A DNA stretch of 64,000 nucleotides, from positions 4,402,001 to 4,466,000 of the forward strand of contig NZ_JACHND010000001.1 of NCBI RefSeq assembly GCF_014205275.1, given 5' to 3'. Positions within the stretch are counted from its first letter, which is position 1. Every line of letters begins with the position of its first letter. A program made the translations under genes and the position numbers. The stretch is from Sphaerisporangium siamense. GTDB taxonomy: Bacteria; Actinomycetota; Actinomycetes; Streptosporangiales; Streptosporangiaceae. Shown here piece by piece: positions 1 to 7,536 of the stretch. The notes beneath the pieces were generated by a model. It did no database searches. It was not told where the DNA came from and saw nothing but the letters and a program-made list of their open reading frames with translations.

Positions 1-2
1 GC

Positions 3-353
3 TACGCCAACGCGCCGGGCTGGGTGCGACGACACCTGGTGCCGCTCGTCGCCGCCGCCATGCGCGCCGGATTCGGCGCTCAAGCGATCAGCGGCTACGC
101 GGTGATGGTGATGTCCGAGGGCCGATATCGCGACGACCAGCACATCCCCGAGCTACGCGGCGCGCTCAGCCGCCTGTCCCGCGACGCCACGCTCGGCACC
201 GCCTGCCGAGCATGCGGCCTGGACCCCGGCGACTGCCCCTGCCGCGCCACGCCCGCTGCCGACCGGCCATGGACCGAGCAGGACCAGGCCGACTTCGAGG
301 CAGCCCTGGCCCACCTCGGCGTCACCGCCGACGAGCTGGATCGGGGGGCGTGA
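3..353 (+). CDS. Hypothetical phage protein, 5' end outside window
   Basis: The frame is open from base 3, so the gene probably begins upstream of the window. The first possible internal start is a GTG at 24. At least 109 residues remain. The C-terminal half has a Cys cluster (CRACGLDPGDCPC), so a small metal-binding fold is possible. The stop overlaps the next start (TGATG at 351-355), the coupling style used across this early region. I do not recognise the family. Confidence 0.55.
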   Translation, partial: YANAPGWVRRHLVPLVAAAMRAGFGAQAISGYAVMVMSEGRYRDDQHIPELRGALSRLSRDATLGTACRACGLDPGDCPCRATPAADRPWTEQDQADFEAALAHLGVTADELDRGA

Positions 354-709
354 TGGGGTCCGATGACCCATTCGGCCGCGCCGCCGACACCCTGACCGCG
401 AAGTACGCCCGCCGCCTGGCCGATGCAGGCGTGCCCGACCCGCAGCACCTCGCCATCGAGCTGGTCGTCATGGCCCGCGGCCACGGCTGGAGACCGGTCG
501 AGGCCCTCCAGCCGCCCGCCGTCACACCCTCGACCGGCAGCAGCGGGCAGCTGCCGGAGGAGGTCCGCGAACTTCGAGCCGCCATCGACACCCGGCCGCC
601 CTGCCTCTGCGGCGCCGCGGTCCTGGAGCACGAGCTGGTGTGCGGCAAGCGCGCCGGATCCCCGAAGACCGGCTGCGCCGCCTACACCCCCGCCCCCGGA
701 AGGAGCTGA
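353..709 (+). CDS. Hypothetical phage early protein
   Basis: A 118-aa protein. The ATG at 353 overlaps the upstream TGA and follows a G-rich Shine-Dalgarno; a GTG at 350 is the alternative. The C-terminus has three cysteines (CLCG and VCGK). The next gene starts 1 nt after its stop. No family recognised. The call rests on an open frame, tight coupling and its place in a one-direction small-gene array. Confidence 0.6.
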   Translation: MGSDDPFGRAADTLTAKYARRLADAGVPDPQHLAIELVVMARGHGWRPVEALQPPAVTPSTGSSGQLPEEVRELRAAIDTRPPCLCGAAVLEHELVCGKRAGSPKTGCAAYTPAPGRS

Positions 710-710
710 G

Positions 711-938
711 ATGCCGGAGATCCCCCGCATCATCGTCGCGATCGAGCTGGCCAACGGCGCCCGGCCGCAGGCCGTCTGCCGTACCCAGGGCTGCACGGCC
801 GGCAAGGACGGCCAGCCGTGGAAGGGCGAGCCGCAGGTCGTCAAGGTGGCGGCAGAGACCGACGCCCGCCACCACCGGCAGTGGCACCGCGCGCAGCGCC
901 CCGTCCCTGTCGAGACCGCCCCCGAGGAGGGCCGGTGA
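711..938 (+). CDS. Hypothetical phage early protein, 75 aa
   Basis: The ATG at 711 is preceded by GGAAGGAGCTGAG, a good Shine-Dalgarno. The N-terminus reads as a beta strand (IPRIIVAIELANG), followed by two cysteines (VCRTQGC). The stop overlaps the GTG start of the next gene by 4 nt. Function unknown. Confidence 0.6.
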   Translation: MPEIPRIIVAIELANGARPQAVCRTQGCTAGKDGQPWKGEPQVVKVAAETDARHHRQWHRAQRPVPVETAPEEGR

Positions 939-1435
939 CGCCCAGCGCGGACGTTCCCGCCAACCTCGCCGACGCCCTCGGCGGCCTCGTGCCCCTGGCC
1001 ATCGCCGAGCTGCGCGGCTCGACGTTCCAGGAGCGGCGGGCCTACCTCGCGGGCGCGGCCGACATCATCGCGTCCAAGGCCGACCAGATGATGTTCCACA
1101 ACACCAAACGGGTTCGGGCCGCGAGTACGCCGGGCGTACTGCCCGCGATCGTCCGCGGGCTCGCGGTCGGTGCCTACCAGCCGGGCGGAGCGACCATCCT
1201 TGGCGTGCACGCCTGCGCTCACCCGCACCCGTGGTGCCCGGCGACGACCACGCGCCCGGCGTGCTGCACCTGCGACCCTGCCGCCTGCACGGCGACCATC
1301 GCGAGCGGCAGCTGCCCAGGCACGACCGCATGCGCCTGGTGCGGCAACGGATGCCCCCGCGCCGACACCGACACTCCGTGCTGCGCGCCCACGCACGTCA
1401 TGGGCCGCCTCGTCCGCATCAGGGACGCCGCGTGA
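935..1435 (+). CDS. Hypothetical phage protein with Cys-rich C-terminus
   Basis: A 166-aa protein starting at GTG 935 (GTGA overlap with the preceding stop, GAGGAGG just upstream). Residues 1-80 look helical. From about residue 90 there are more than ten cysteines (for example CCTCDPAAC and CAWCGNGC), suggesting a multi-zinc domain. It overlaps the RusA gene start by 4 nt, so it may belong to the same recombination or replication module. Family not recognised. Confidence 0.6.
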   Translation: MTPSADVPANLADALGGLVPLAIAELRGSTFQERRAYLAGAADIIASKADQMMFHNTKRVRAASTPGVLPAIVRGLAVGAYQPGGATILGVHACAHPHPWCPATTTRPACCTCDPAACTATIASGSCPGTTACAWCGNGCPRADTDTPCCAPTHVMGRLVRIRDAA

Positions 1436-1938
1436 CGGCCCCGCTGGTCATCATCGCAGTGCGCGGCGAACCCGCTGGGCAGGGCAACCTGCGCACCGGG
1501 CCCAAGCACGGCAAGGCGTACCACGCCAACAGCAAGGACCTCAGCCCGTGGCGCGAGAGGGTCCGCGGCGCCGCGCTCGATGTGCTGGGCGCGCACGAGT
1601 TCCGGCCCCCGACGGGGGAGGACCGGCGCCTGGCCCTGCCCTGTGACGAGTGCGGCACCTACCGCACCCAGCACGCCACGCTGCTCGGCCCGGTGCGCCT
1701 GGAGGCGGTCGTCACCGTGCGTCGGCTGAAGTCGGTGACCGCGAAGTGGCCAGTCACCCGGTCGTCCTCGGACTGGGACCACTACGCCCGCGCGATCTGC
1801 GACGCGCTGACCGGCGTGATCTACGTGGACGACTCGCAGATCATCGACGGCCGCGTCATCACGACCTATCCGCACGTCCACCAGCACGCGCTCGGTGAGC
1901 CGGGCGCCGTCATCCGCATCTGGAACGGGGGAGCATGA
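1432..1938 (+). CDS. rusA: RusA-family crossover junction endodeoxyribonuclease
   Basis: A 168-aa protein resembling phage RusA resolvases, small homodimeric Mg-dependent nucleases that cut Holliday junctions and help process replicating phage DNA. Seen: an N-terminal strand typical of the fold (LVIIAVRGEPAGQGN), then a central acidic block DWDHYARAICDALTG followed by IYVDDSQI. In known RusA proteins these aspartates bind the catalytic metal. An insert with two cysteines (CDEC) lies near residue 68. Starts at GTG 1432 overlapping the previous stop; its own stop overlaps the next ATG. Confidence 0.85.
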   Translation: MTAPLVIIAVRGEPAGQGNLRTGPKHGKAYHANSKDLSPWRERVRGAALDVLGAHEFRPPTGEDRRLALPCDECGTYRTQHATLLGPVRLEAVVTVRRLKSVTAKWPVTRSSSDWDHYARAICDALTGVIYVDDSQIIDGRVITTYPHVHQHALGEPGAVIRIWNGGA

Positions 1939-2438
1939 CCACCACGCTGAAGTTCGACTCCAAGGTCGGCGCGTCCGCGGCGAACGCCCTGGAGCCGCAC
2001 ATTCGCCCGCTATACGACCGACCCGGCGCGTCCATCCTGGCGATCTGCGAGTTCCGCCACGTCGAGCGCACCCAGCCCGCGCCGGACGCCGACAAGGACC
2101 CCTCGGTGAAGGTCCGCATGACCTCCATCGAGGTCCCCAACCGCGACCAGGAAGGCGCGATCCGCGAGGCCGCGCGCGCCCTGTACGTGCAGCGCACTGC
2201 CGCTGGCACCCTCGACGACGACGGCATCTTCCAACTGTCCGACACCAGCCTGAAGAACATCGGTGGCCTGCTCCACGGCATCGAGGCCGCCCGCCTGCGC
2301 GCCGGCCTGAAGCACTGGGTCGGCTACATCGCCCGGGTCAACGCCAACCCGCACCTGACGATCAGCGAGATCAAGCACGAACTCGACGCCGTCAGCCAGG
2401 GCCTGGATGCGCTGCTCAACACCGAGGAGGAGCACTGA
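1935..2438 (+). CDS. Conserved hypothetical phage protein
   Basis: A 167-aa protein, ATG 1935 overlapping the rusA stop (ATGA). An N-terminal mixed alpha/beta part contains VKVRMTSIEVPNRDQEG; the C-terminus is helical and acidic. It lies directly after rusA in the coupled early array, so a role in phage DNA metabolism is possible, but that is only inferred from position. Confidence 0.6.
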   Translation: MTTTLKFDSKVGASAANALEPHIRPLYDRPGASILAICEFRHVERTQPAPDADKDPSVKVRMTSIEVPNRDQEGAIREAARALYVQRTAAGTLDDDGIFQLSDTSLKNIGGLLHGIEAARLRAGLKHWVGYIARVNANPHLTISEIKHELDAVSQGLDALLNTEEEH

Positions 2439-2845
2439 TGGGCTACGTCAGCTATCTGTCCGGCGAGATCACCATCGACCCGCCGATCCCCTGGTCGCAG
2501 CTCCACGGCAGCCGATTCGTCTGCACGCCGGCGCGCAAGGAGTACGAGCGCCTCGTCTGGCTGCGCCTGGTCGAGGAGCCCGTGGAGACCGACGAGGGCA
2601 CGCTGATCCGCAGATCCGCAGTCGCCATCCGGGTCTCGACGGCCGACGAGCTGCGCGCCGACGGCCTACTCCGAGAGGTGCAGGAGATCGTCGCGGCGCA
2701 TGGCGAAGGTCACACCTTCACCGGTCGGATCCTCGTGCGCGGATCAGAGTCGCCCGACATTTGGCGCGTTCGAATCGTCGACGGCCGCGCGGTCGAGGAG
2801 CGGCCCACGCTCGTGTGGCCTGACGGCGTCGGGGAGCAGGTGTGA
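2438..2845 (+). CDS. Hypothetical phage protein (MGYVSYLSGEI type)
   Basis: A 135-aa protein beginning MGYVSYLSGEITIDPPIPW, an N-terminus I associate with a small uncharacterised protein family of actinobacteria and their phages. The match is from memory, so no family name is given. Start and stop overlap both neighbours (TGATG at 2436-2440; next start at 2842). Predominantly beta, no membrane segment. Confidence 0.6.
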   Translation: MGYVSYLSGEITIDPPIPWSQLHGSRFVCTPARKEYERLVWLRLVEEPVETDEGTLIRRSAVAIRVSTADELRADGLLREVQEIVAAHGEGHTFTGRILVRGSESPDIWRVRIVDGRAVEERPTLVWPDGVGEQV

Positions 2846-3351
2846 GCCCCATGAGCGAGCTGACCGAGGTCACGGGCCCGTACGGCACGGCCAATCGGGT
2901 GCCCAGGGCCAACTACGAGCAGGACTCGCCCGCCGCGCTTGACTCGTGGATCATCACCGCGCCGCTGTGGCACCCGCTGTGGTCCCAGTACCGGCTCTTG
3001 GTCATCACCCTCGCCGAGGTGCCCGGGGTCCCGTCCGCGACCAAGCATCGGCCGGACGTGACGCACGAGCTGATGGTCCTGACGCTCGACCCCGGCCACG
3101 GCCCGGTCCAGGCCGACCAGGTCCGCAAGGGTTCGCTGCGCTACCTGACGCCGGGCAACGTCGACGAGCAGTTCACCACCACCGACGACAAGGCGGTCAA
3201 GCTGGCCGAGCTGTGTGTCCGAGCGGTCGTAGACGGCGGGCTGTGCCCGGAGGCCGCCAACGCGCCCGACCGGATTCGCGCCGCCTGGCGGCAGGCCATC
3301 CACCAGACCCTCGCCCACGACCGCGACCCGCACCACGGCCGCGCGAACTGA
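2842..3351 (+). CDS. Conserved hypothetical phage protein
   Basis: A 169-aa protein; starts GTG 2842 (overlapping the upstream stop) or ATG 2851. A conserved-looking core WIITAPLWHPLWSQYRLLVI is followed by VTHELMVLTLDPGHGP, a layout seen in actinophage early regions without known function. No catalytic motif identified. A 13-nt gap separates it from the next gene. Confidence 0.6.
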   Translation: MSPMSELTEVTGPYGTANRVPRANYEQDSPAALDSWIITAPLWHPLWSQYRLLVITLAEVPGVPSATKHRPDVTHELMVLTLDPGHGPVQADQVRKGSLRYLTPGNVDEQFTTTDDKAVKLAELCVRAVVDGGLCPEAANAPDRIRAAWRQAIHQTLAHDRDPHHGRAN

Positions 3352-3364
3352 AAGGCCCCGCCAT

Positions 3365-4000
3365 ATGCAACCCCCGCACCGTGACCTGATCGCGGGCATC
3401 GTGGACCGGCAGCTGCTCGACCGCACCGGGTGGGACATGCCCCACGAGCTGATCACCCTGCTCTGGGACGGCGAGAACATCGCCTTCGGGACGGTCGCCG
3501 TCATCGACACCACCATCCACCCGTCCATGTACTCGGACGTGATGATGAAGCTCGCCCACGAGGCGATCAGCGATCAGGTGGAACGTTCCGAACCGCCCAC
3601 CTTGTACGGGTTCATGCTGGCCGTCGAGGCACACGCCGTCGCGACGCCCAAGGACGACGCCCCGGCCGCCGAGCACGCGCAGTTCCAACGCGACCGGCTC
3701 GGACGAACCTTCCACCAGCGGCCCGACGCCGTCGAGATCGCCTCGATCTGGTGCGTGGACGTACACCGCCGCATGTGGACCGCCATGCGGCGGCGCCCTG
3801 CCCCCCAGGTGATCGAACGAGAGTTCTTTCCCGACGTTGCCACGCCCACTGGCAGGGTCCCCGGCGGCACCTTCGTCGCCGGCCTGCGCGCCGCCGCCAC
3901 CGCGGTGGCCGTCGCCCTGTACGGAGCGCCCCCGCCGACCGGGTTCCTCGGGTCGGCCGCCCGCACACCAGGCGTCGACGTGACCCGCAGCCCGTCTTGA
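3365..4000 (+). CDS. Hypothetical phage protein
   Basis: A 211-aa protein beginning MQPPHRDLIAGIVDRQ at an ATG after AAAGGCCCCGCCAT, a weak Shine-Dalgarno. The centre contains a histidine and acidic-rich helix. The C-terminus is Ala/Pro-rich and probably disordered. I do not recognise it. It is the last gene before the winged-helix regulator, from which it is separated by 62 nt with no convincing promoter. Confidence 0.55.
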   Translation: MQPPHRDLIAGIVDRQLLDRTGWDMPHELITLLWDGENIAFGTVAVIDTTIHPSMYSDVMMKLAHEAISDQVERSEPPTLYGFMLAVEAHAVATPKDDAPAAEHAQFQRDRLGRTFHQRPDAVEIASIWCVDVHRRMWTAMRRRPAPQVIEREFFPDVATPTGRVPGGTFVAGLRAAATAVAVALYGAPPPTGFLGSAARTPGVDVTRSPS

Positions 4001-4062
4001 CCACCCATCCCCATCCCGGCCGCCGCGGCGGCGGCCGGGATGAACCCCGAGAGGCACACGCC

Positions 4063-4569
4063 ATGGACCACACGCCCCCCGACGACGGCCTCATCCGCGT
4101 AGACGAGGCGACCTACCGGGCCTGGAAAGGCGCCCAGGAGCTGCAGCTACCACTGAAGGTCTACCTCCTCCTGGCGGCGCTGGTTTCCCATGCCGGCCGC
4201 GTCGTCACCCGCGAGGAACTGATGAGCCAGGTGTGGAACACCAGCTGGGCCGGGTCGACCAAGACCATCGACATGCACATGTCGTGGCTGCGGCGCGCGC
4301 TCGGCGACGACCCCTCCGCTCCTCGCTACATCACCACCGTCCGCGGGGTCGGCTTCCTGTTCGAGGCCGACGCCGTCCCCCCACCGGCCCTGACCGCCCT
4401 CGAAGTGAAGACGTTCCGACTGCCGCTGCGGATCGACCGGCACGGCCAGACGATCTACGACGCCAACGACGTCCTCGTGGCGGCGGCCATGTCGCCGCAG
4501 GCCGCCCGGTGGATCGTCCAGCGCGCCAACGAGAACCACATGGTCGAGGCCGTGGCAGCCGATGCCTGA
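4063..4569 (+). CDS. OmpR/PhoB-type winged-helix protein without receiver domain
   Basis: A 168-aa protein. Residues about 10-105 match the Trans_reg_C winged helix of response regulators: REELMSQVWNTS is the helix after the first wing segment, DMHMSWLRRALGDD the recognition-helix region and YITTVRGVGFLF the terminal beta-hairpin wing. No phospho-acceptor receiver domain precedes it, so activity cannot depend on His-Asp phosphotransfer. The remaining 60 residues are of unknown fold (SPQAARWIVQRANENH). GAACCCCGAGAGGCACACGCC precedes the ATG. Likely a phage transcription factor for early or middle genes; targets unknown. Confidence 0.8.
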   Translation: MDHTPPDDGLIRVDEATYRAWKGAQELQLPLKVYLLLAALVSHAGRVVTREELMSQVWNTSWAGSTKTIDMHMSWLRRALGDDPSAPRYITTVRGVGFLFEADAVPPPALTALEVKTFRLPLRIDRHGQTIYDANDVLVAAAMSPQAARWIVQRANENHMVEAVAADA

Positions 4570-4768
4570 GGCTCCGGAGGGAACTGCTGCCCCGATCAGC
4601 GTGACCGCTGTCGACACCGTCACCGGCGAGGAGGCGACCGCACAGGTACGGCCCGGTGACTACGCGCTGATCTGCGCTGAACCGTGCTGGCTGGAGCACA
4701 CGCAGGTGGACCCCGAGACCGGCACCGTCACGATCACACTCAAGGGCTACAGGGGACGTCATGGGTGA
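4562..4768 (+). CDS. Small hypothetical phage protein, 68 aa
   Basis: Starts at ATG 4562, overlapping the end of the winged-helix gene by 8 nt, and ends by overlapping the next start. The predicted fold is all beta (VTAVDTVTGEEATAQV, then TITLKGYRG). Similar small coupled proteins occur in actinophage early regions. No function known. Confidence 0.55.
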   Translation: MPEAPEGTAAPISVTAVDTVTGEEATAQVRPGDYALICAEPCWLEHTQVDPETGTVTITLKGYRGRHG

Positions 4769-4964
4769 ACCGCTCGGGTACGTCGTCGTCACCTACAACC
4801 AGGCCAGCGGCCAGCCCGAGCTCACCGGCTACGGCATGTCCGACCTTGAGGCCGCACGGGCCGAACGCGACGAGGAACAGGTCCAGACCGAAGCCGTCGG
4901 CCGCGGCGAGCGGCACATCGTCGCGGCCGTCGTGGCCCTGGACCAGGACGACGGCGGTGAGTAG
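4761..4964 (+). CDS. Small hypothetical phage protein, 67 aa
   Basis: ATG 4761 overlaps the preceding stop by 8 nt. An N-terminal strand (YVVVTYNQASGQPELTGYG) is followed by a charged helix. It reads like a small adaptor or inhibitor-sized protein, but nothing in it identifies a role. The stop overlaps the start of the zinc-finger gene. Confidence 0.55.
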   Translation: MGEPLGYVVVTYNQASGQPELTGYGMSDLEAARAERDEEQVQTEAVGRGERHIVAAVVALDQDDGGE

Positions 4965-5550
4965 GCCGAAGGACGCGGCCCTCATCGACAACGGTGTCTG
5001 CCCCGTCTGCGGCAAGCGGCGGTTCCGGTCGCGCCGGCAGGCCAAGCGCGCGGCCCGCACCATCTACCCGGCAGATCGCTTCCGCGTCTACCCCTGCGGC
5101 GACGCCTACCACTTCGGCCACAACGCCCATCGCCAGTCCAAGGAGGGGATAGTGCCCGACCCCGACGCCCTGTTCGACCTGCCCGAAGGGGCCGACCCTG
5201 TGCCGCGCCCGGCCAAGGAGTCGCCGACCGTCCGCCGCACCAAACGGCAGGCCGCCCTGCTCGCCGTCGGCTCCCACCCGCTGTCGGCGGTGCTGTCGCG
5301 CCGCCTGCCCCTGCACCCCGAGGCCGCACCGGTCGGCGACGACCGTCAGGCCGAGGGCCGCCGGTGCGGCAACTGCGCGTTCCGGCAGGCCCTGCACAGC
5401 GGCGCCCGCTCCTACCCCAAGTGCCTCGCCGGATGGCAGGAGGGCTCTCGCCACCCCCCGCCGCGGGCGACGCACAGCGAAGCCAGCGATGTCAGGGCCT
5501 GGTGGCCGGCCTGCCGAGACCATGAATGGGAGGAAGACAATGCCCACTAA
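4957..5550 (+). CDS. Phage protein with two zinc-binding modules
   Basis: A 197-aa protein starting at GTG 4957. An N-terminal zinc ribbon (CPVCGKRRF near residue 14, then YPCGDAYHFGH near 46) resembles small phage zinc fingers that supply CxxC and CxxxxH ligands. A Pro-rich linker leads to a second cluster (RCGNCAFRQ, later YPKCLAGW and CRDHEW). The two modules probably arose by fusion of separate small zinc proteins. DNA or RNA binding is the obvious but untested guess. It overlaps the following membrane-protein gene. Confidence 0.6.
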   Translation: MSRPKDAALIDNGVCPVCGKRRFRSRRQAKRAARTIYPADRFRVYPCGDAYHFGHNAHRQSKEGIVPDPDALFDLPEGADPVPRPAKESPTVRRTKRQAALLAVGSHPLSAVLSRRLPLHPEAAPVGDDRQAEGRRCGNCAFRQALHSGARSYPKCLAGWQEGSRHPPPRATHSEASDVRAWWPACRDHEWEEDNAH

Positions 5551-5767
5551 TCCGCTGCTGGCCGTCTACGTGCTGGGCGCGTATGGCTGGGCCTTCTTCG
5601 TCGCGCTCGGGCTCGTGATGCGCCCGCAGATGATCGCGACGCTGGCCCGGGAGTCGCGAGTGCCGTGGATGGTCTTCGCGGCCATGATGCTGGTCGCCTA
5701 CAGCATCTTCTGGCCGATCACGATCTGCGGGCTGCTCGCCTCCATCATCAACGACCGGCGGCGGTGA
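5540..5767 (+). CDS. Small membrane protein, two TM helices
   Basis: A 75-aa protein; ATG 5540 follows GGGAGGAAGACA. Two hydrophobic segments (about residues 6-26 and 40-66) end in a short basic tail (NDRRR), suggesting N-in topology. Phage-encoded small membrane proteins can act in superinfection exclusion or replication anchoring; nothing here decides. It overlaps the next start by one base (TGATG). Confidence 0.55.
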   Translation: MPTNPLLAVYVLGAYGWAFFVALGLVMRPQMIATLARESRVPWMVFAAMMLVAYSIFWPITICGLLASIINDRRR

Positions 5768-6048
5768 TGGCTGACTACTCGCGCTCGCAGGACCAGGTCG
5801 CCTCCGTGGTCGAGCCGCGCACTGACCCGCCCCCGTACGACTTCAAGGTCTACAGAGCCGGACTGCTGCACGCCTCGGTCTGCACCAACCTCACCGACGA
5901 GCAGGCCACCGGCCGCCTCAACACCGAGCACCCGACCGGGATCTCAGCGCAATGGGCCGTCTGCGACGGGCCGTTCGCCGACGGCACCCCCAACGGCGCC
6001 ACCTGCCCTGGCCTGCCCACCCACCGCCATGTCCTGTTCATCTGCTGA
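5767..6048 (+). CDS. Hypothetical phage protein, 93 aa
   Basis: ATG 5767 overlaps the previous stop. Residues 20-60 form a mixed alpha/beta stretch (YDFKVYRAGLLHASVCTNLT). The C-terminal third has two cysteines (VCDGPF and ATCPGLP) and His-rich residues (PTHRH), possibly a metal site. Family not recognised. Confidence 0.5.
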   Translation: MADYSRSQDQVASVVEPRTDPPPYDFKVYRAGLLHASVCTNLTDEQATGRLNTEHPTGISAQWAVCDGPFADGTPNGATCPGLPTHRHVLFIC

Positions 6049-6058
6049 AGAGGAGACC

Positions 6059-6346
6059 ATGCCCCACCCACAGCTCACCCCCGAACAGTCCACCCGCCTC
6101 GACAAGAAGGCCCGCCAGCTCCTCACCGCCTCCATGTCCACCGCCGTCGCCTCCTGGCTGCTGCTCGCCGCCGCCATCTGGTTCGGCTCCTGGAGACTGG
6201 CCGGCCTCGGCTTCCTGGTCGCCATGCCCGCACTGGCCTTCCTGGTCCTGTCGGTCGCGTTGCGCAGCCCCGCCGGCCGCCAGGATGCCGCCCGGCAGCT
6301 CAACGTCCCGGAAAGGCCCCCGACCACCCGCTGGAGAAAACCGTGA
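6059..6346 (+). CDS. Small membrane protein, two TM helices
   Basis: A 95-aa protein starting at ATG 6059 with a strong AGAGGAG Shine-Dalgarno. A charged N-terminal helix is followed by two membrane segments (about 33-53 and 57-77) and a basic C-terminal tail. It ends 4 nt inside the next GTG start. No function can be assigned. Confidence 0.55.
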   Translation: MPHPQLTPEQSTRLDKKARQLLTASMSTAVASWLLLAAAIWFGSWRLAGLGFLVAMPALAFLVLSVALRSPAGRQDAARQLNVPERPPTTRWRKP

Positions 6347-6522
6347 GCGCCACCCTCGGTCAGGACGCCGACGACCCCAAGGCCGGGATGACGCTCGCCG
6401 AACTGCGCGAGCTCGTCGACCGGGCCGACCGCATGCAACTGCCCGGCGACACCCTCGTCACCGGCCGGACCACGATGCGCGGACGGATCCGCGCCCTTGC
6501 GCTCCAGGAGCCCGTCCGGTGA
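6343..6522 (+). CDS. Small hypothetical phage protein, 59 aa
   Basis: Open from GTG 6343 (GTGA overlap with the preceding stop) to TGA 6520-6522. It encodes an amphipathic protein with the helix MTLAELRELVDRADRMQL near its middle and an Arg-rich C-terminus (TTMRGRIRALALQ). Both ends overlap neighbours by 4 nt, so it completes an otherwise unbroken chain of coupled genes. Too short to assign. Confidence 0.5.
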   Translation: MSATLGQDADDPKAGMTLAELRELVDRADRMQLPGDTLVTGRTTMRGRIRALALQEPVR

Positions 6523-6677
6523 CCGAGCCGCCGATGGACGTGCGCACCGCCTGCATCGTCGCGCACGAGTACTTCACCAGCCTGCGCGCCGCCGGCTTCA
6601 CCACCCTGCAGGCGCTGTACCTCACCGCGTGCATCCTCGCCGGCGGACCCAAGCCGCCCCCCGAGGAGGAGCCATGA
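6519..6677 (+). CDS. Small hypothetical phage protein, 52 aa
   Basis: Starts GTG 6519 (or ATG 6534) and ends by overlapping the next ATG. The sequence is one long helix (CIVAHEYFTSLRAAGFT) and an acidic tail. Position and overlaps suggest it is real; function unknown. Confidence 0.45.
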   Translation: MTEPPMDVRTACIVAHEYFTSLRAAGFTTLQALYLTACILAGGPKPPPEEEP

Positions 6678-7072
6678 ACCTCGACGAGGACCTCGACGAG
6701 GAGGTCGTGCTCGCGGCGCTCGACCTGGTGGGCCGGACCGGCGCCAAGCAGCTCCAGGTCGGGTTCCTCCACGAGGGCGTGCCAGTCCAGGAAGCCTCCT
6801 GGTACGCCCACGCCCAGTACCACGGCGCCCGGATCACCGAGGAAAACCACAAAGGCCCCGCCGAGGCCCTGGAAGCGCTCGCCCGCCGCCTGCTGACCGG
6901 CGCCAAGTGCGTGCACTGCGGCGGCCTGGTCACGCTGCCAGGCGAAGCCCCGTCGGCCCATGTGGCCGGGACGCTGACCGACGGCACCCGGTGGACCGCC
7001 GAACAGGCGAGCGCGGCCGGACAGTGCCGATGGACCCGCATCGGGCCCCGGTGGGCGCGCGAATGCGCATGA
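6674..7072 (+). CDS. Conserved hypothetical phage protein with CxxC
   Basis: A 132-aa protein with GAGGAGGAGCC before ATG 6674. An acidic N-terminus is followed by an alpha/beta region and a knuckle KCVHCGGLV near residue 78, paired with later C-terminal Cys residues. This architecture (acidic start, VHCGG, terminal RWTRIGPRW) is common among actinophage early proteins of unknown role. Confidence 0.6.
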   Translation: MNLDEDLDEEVVLAALDLVGRTGAKQLQVGFLHEGVPVQEASWYAHAQYHGARITEENHKGPAEALEALARRLLTGAKCVHCGGLVTLPGEAPSAHVAGTLTDGTRWTAEQASAAGQCRWTRIGPRWARECA

Positions 7073-7137
7073 CCAAACCCTCACGCGCAGCCAGGAACAT
7101 GACCGCGCACAACACCCCTGAAGGGAGCACAACCCCG

Positions 7138-7536
7138 ATGAGACAGCGCAACGCGCAGGACTACACGCCCGAGGAGTTCGACGCCGTCGTCGAAATGATC
7201 CAGGGCGACACCGACCTCCGCGCCGACATCGAGGCCATCACCGGCCAGACCCTCGACGGCAAGACGCCACGGCAACTCTTCAACCTCTTCCGCACGATCC
7301 AGCACACCACCGAGGTGCAGGCCGCCGTCGTCAACTACGGCCGCGCCCGCCAGGCCCTCCGAGACACCCGGGCGGCGCTGGAGGCCGACGCCGACGCCGA
7401 GGAAGCCCTGAGGCTGGCCCGCGCGGAAATCAAGCGGCTGGAGCTCGCGAACGACGAACTCAGGCGCAAGAACTACGCACTCAACCGCGCCCACGGCGCC
7501 ACCCCGCTGCCCCACGTCGCCGGGGGACGGGCATGA
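7138..7536 (+). CDS. Coiled-coil hypothetical phage protein
   Basis: A 132-aa protein from ATG 7138, which has GAAGGGAG upstream. The frame is open from ATG 7069, which overlaps the previous stop and would add 23 residues, so the start is uncertain. After a small N-terminal domain (YTPEEFDAVVEMIQGDTDLR), residues 80-120 form a charged coiled coil (EEALRLARAEIKRLELANDE). Possibly an oligomerising scaffold; no direct clue to function. Confidence 0.55.
   Translation: MRQRNAQDYTPEEFDAVVEMIQGDTDLRADIEAITGQTLDGKTPRQLFNLFRTIQHTTEVQAAVVNYGRARQALRDTRAALEADADAEEALRLARAEIKRLELANDELRRKNYALNRAHGATPLPHVAGGRA

Noticed and set aside
640-1640. Upstream part of the long + frame 640-1938 as a fusion to RusA
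   Set aside because: The region before GTG 1432 is Arg-rich shadow of two other genes; only 1432-1938 reads as protein.
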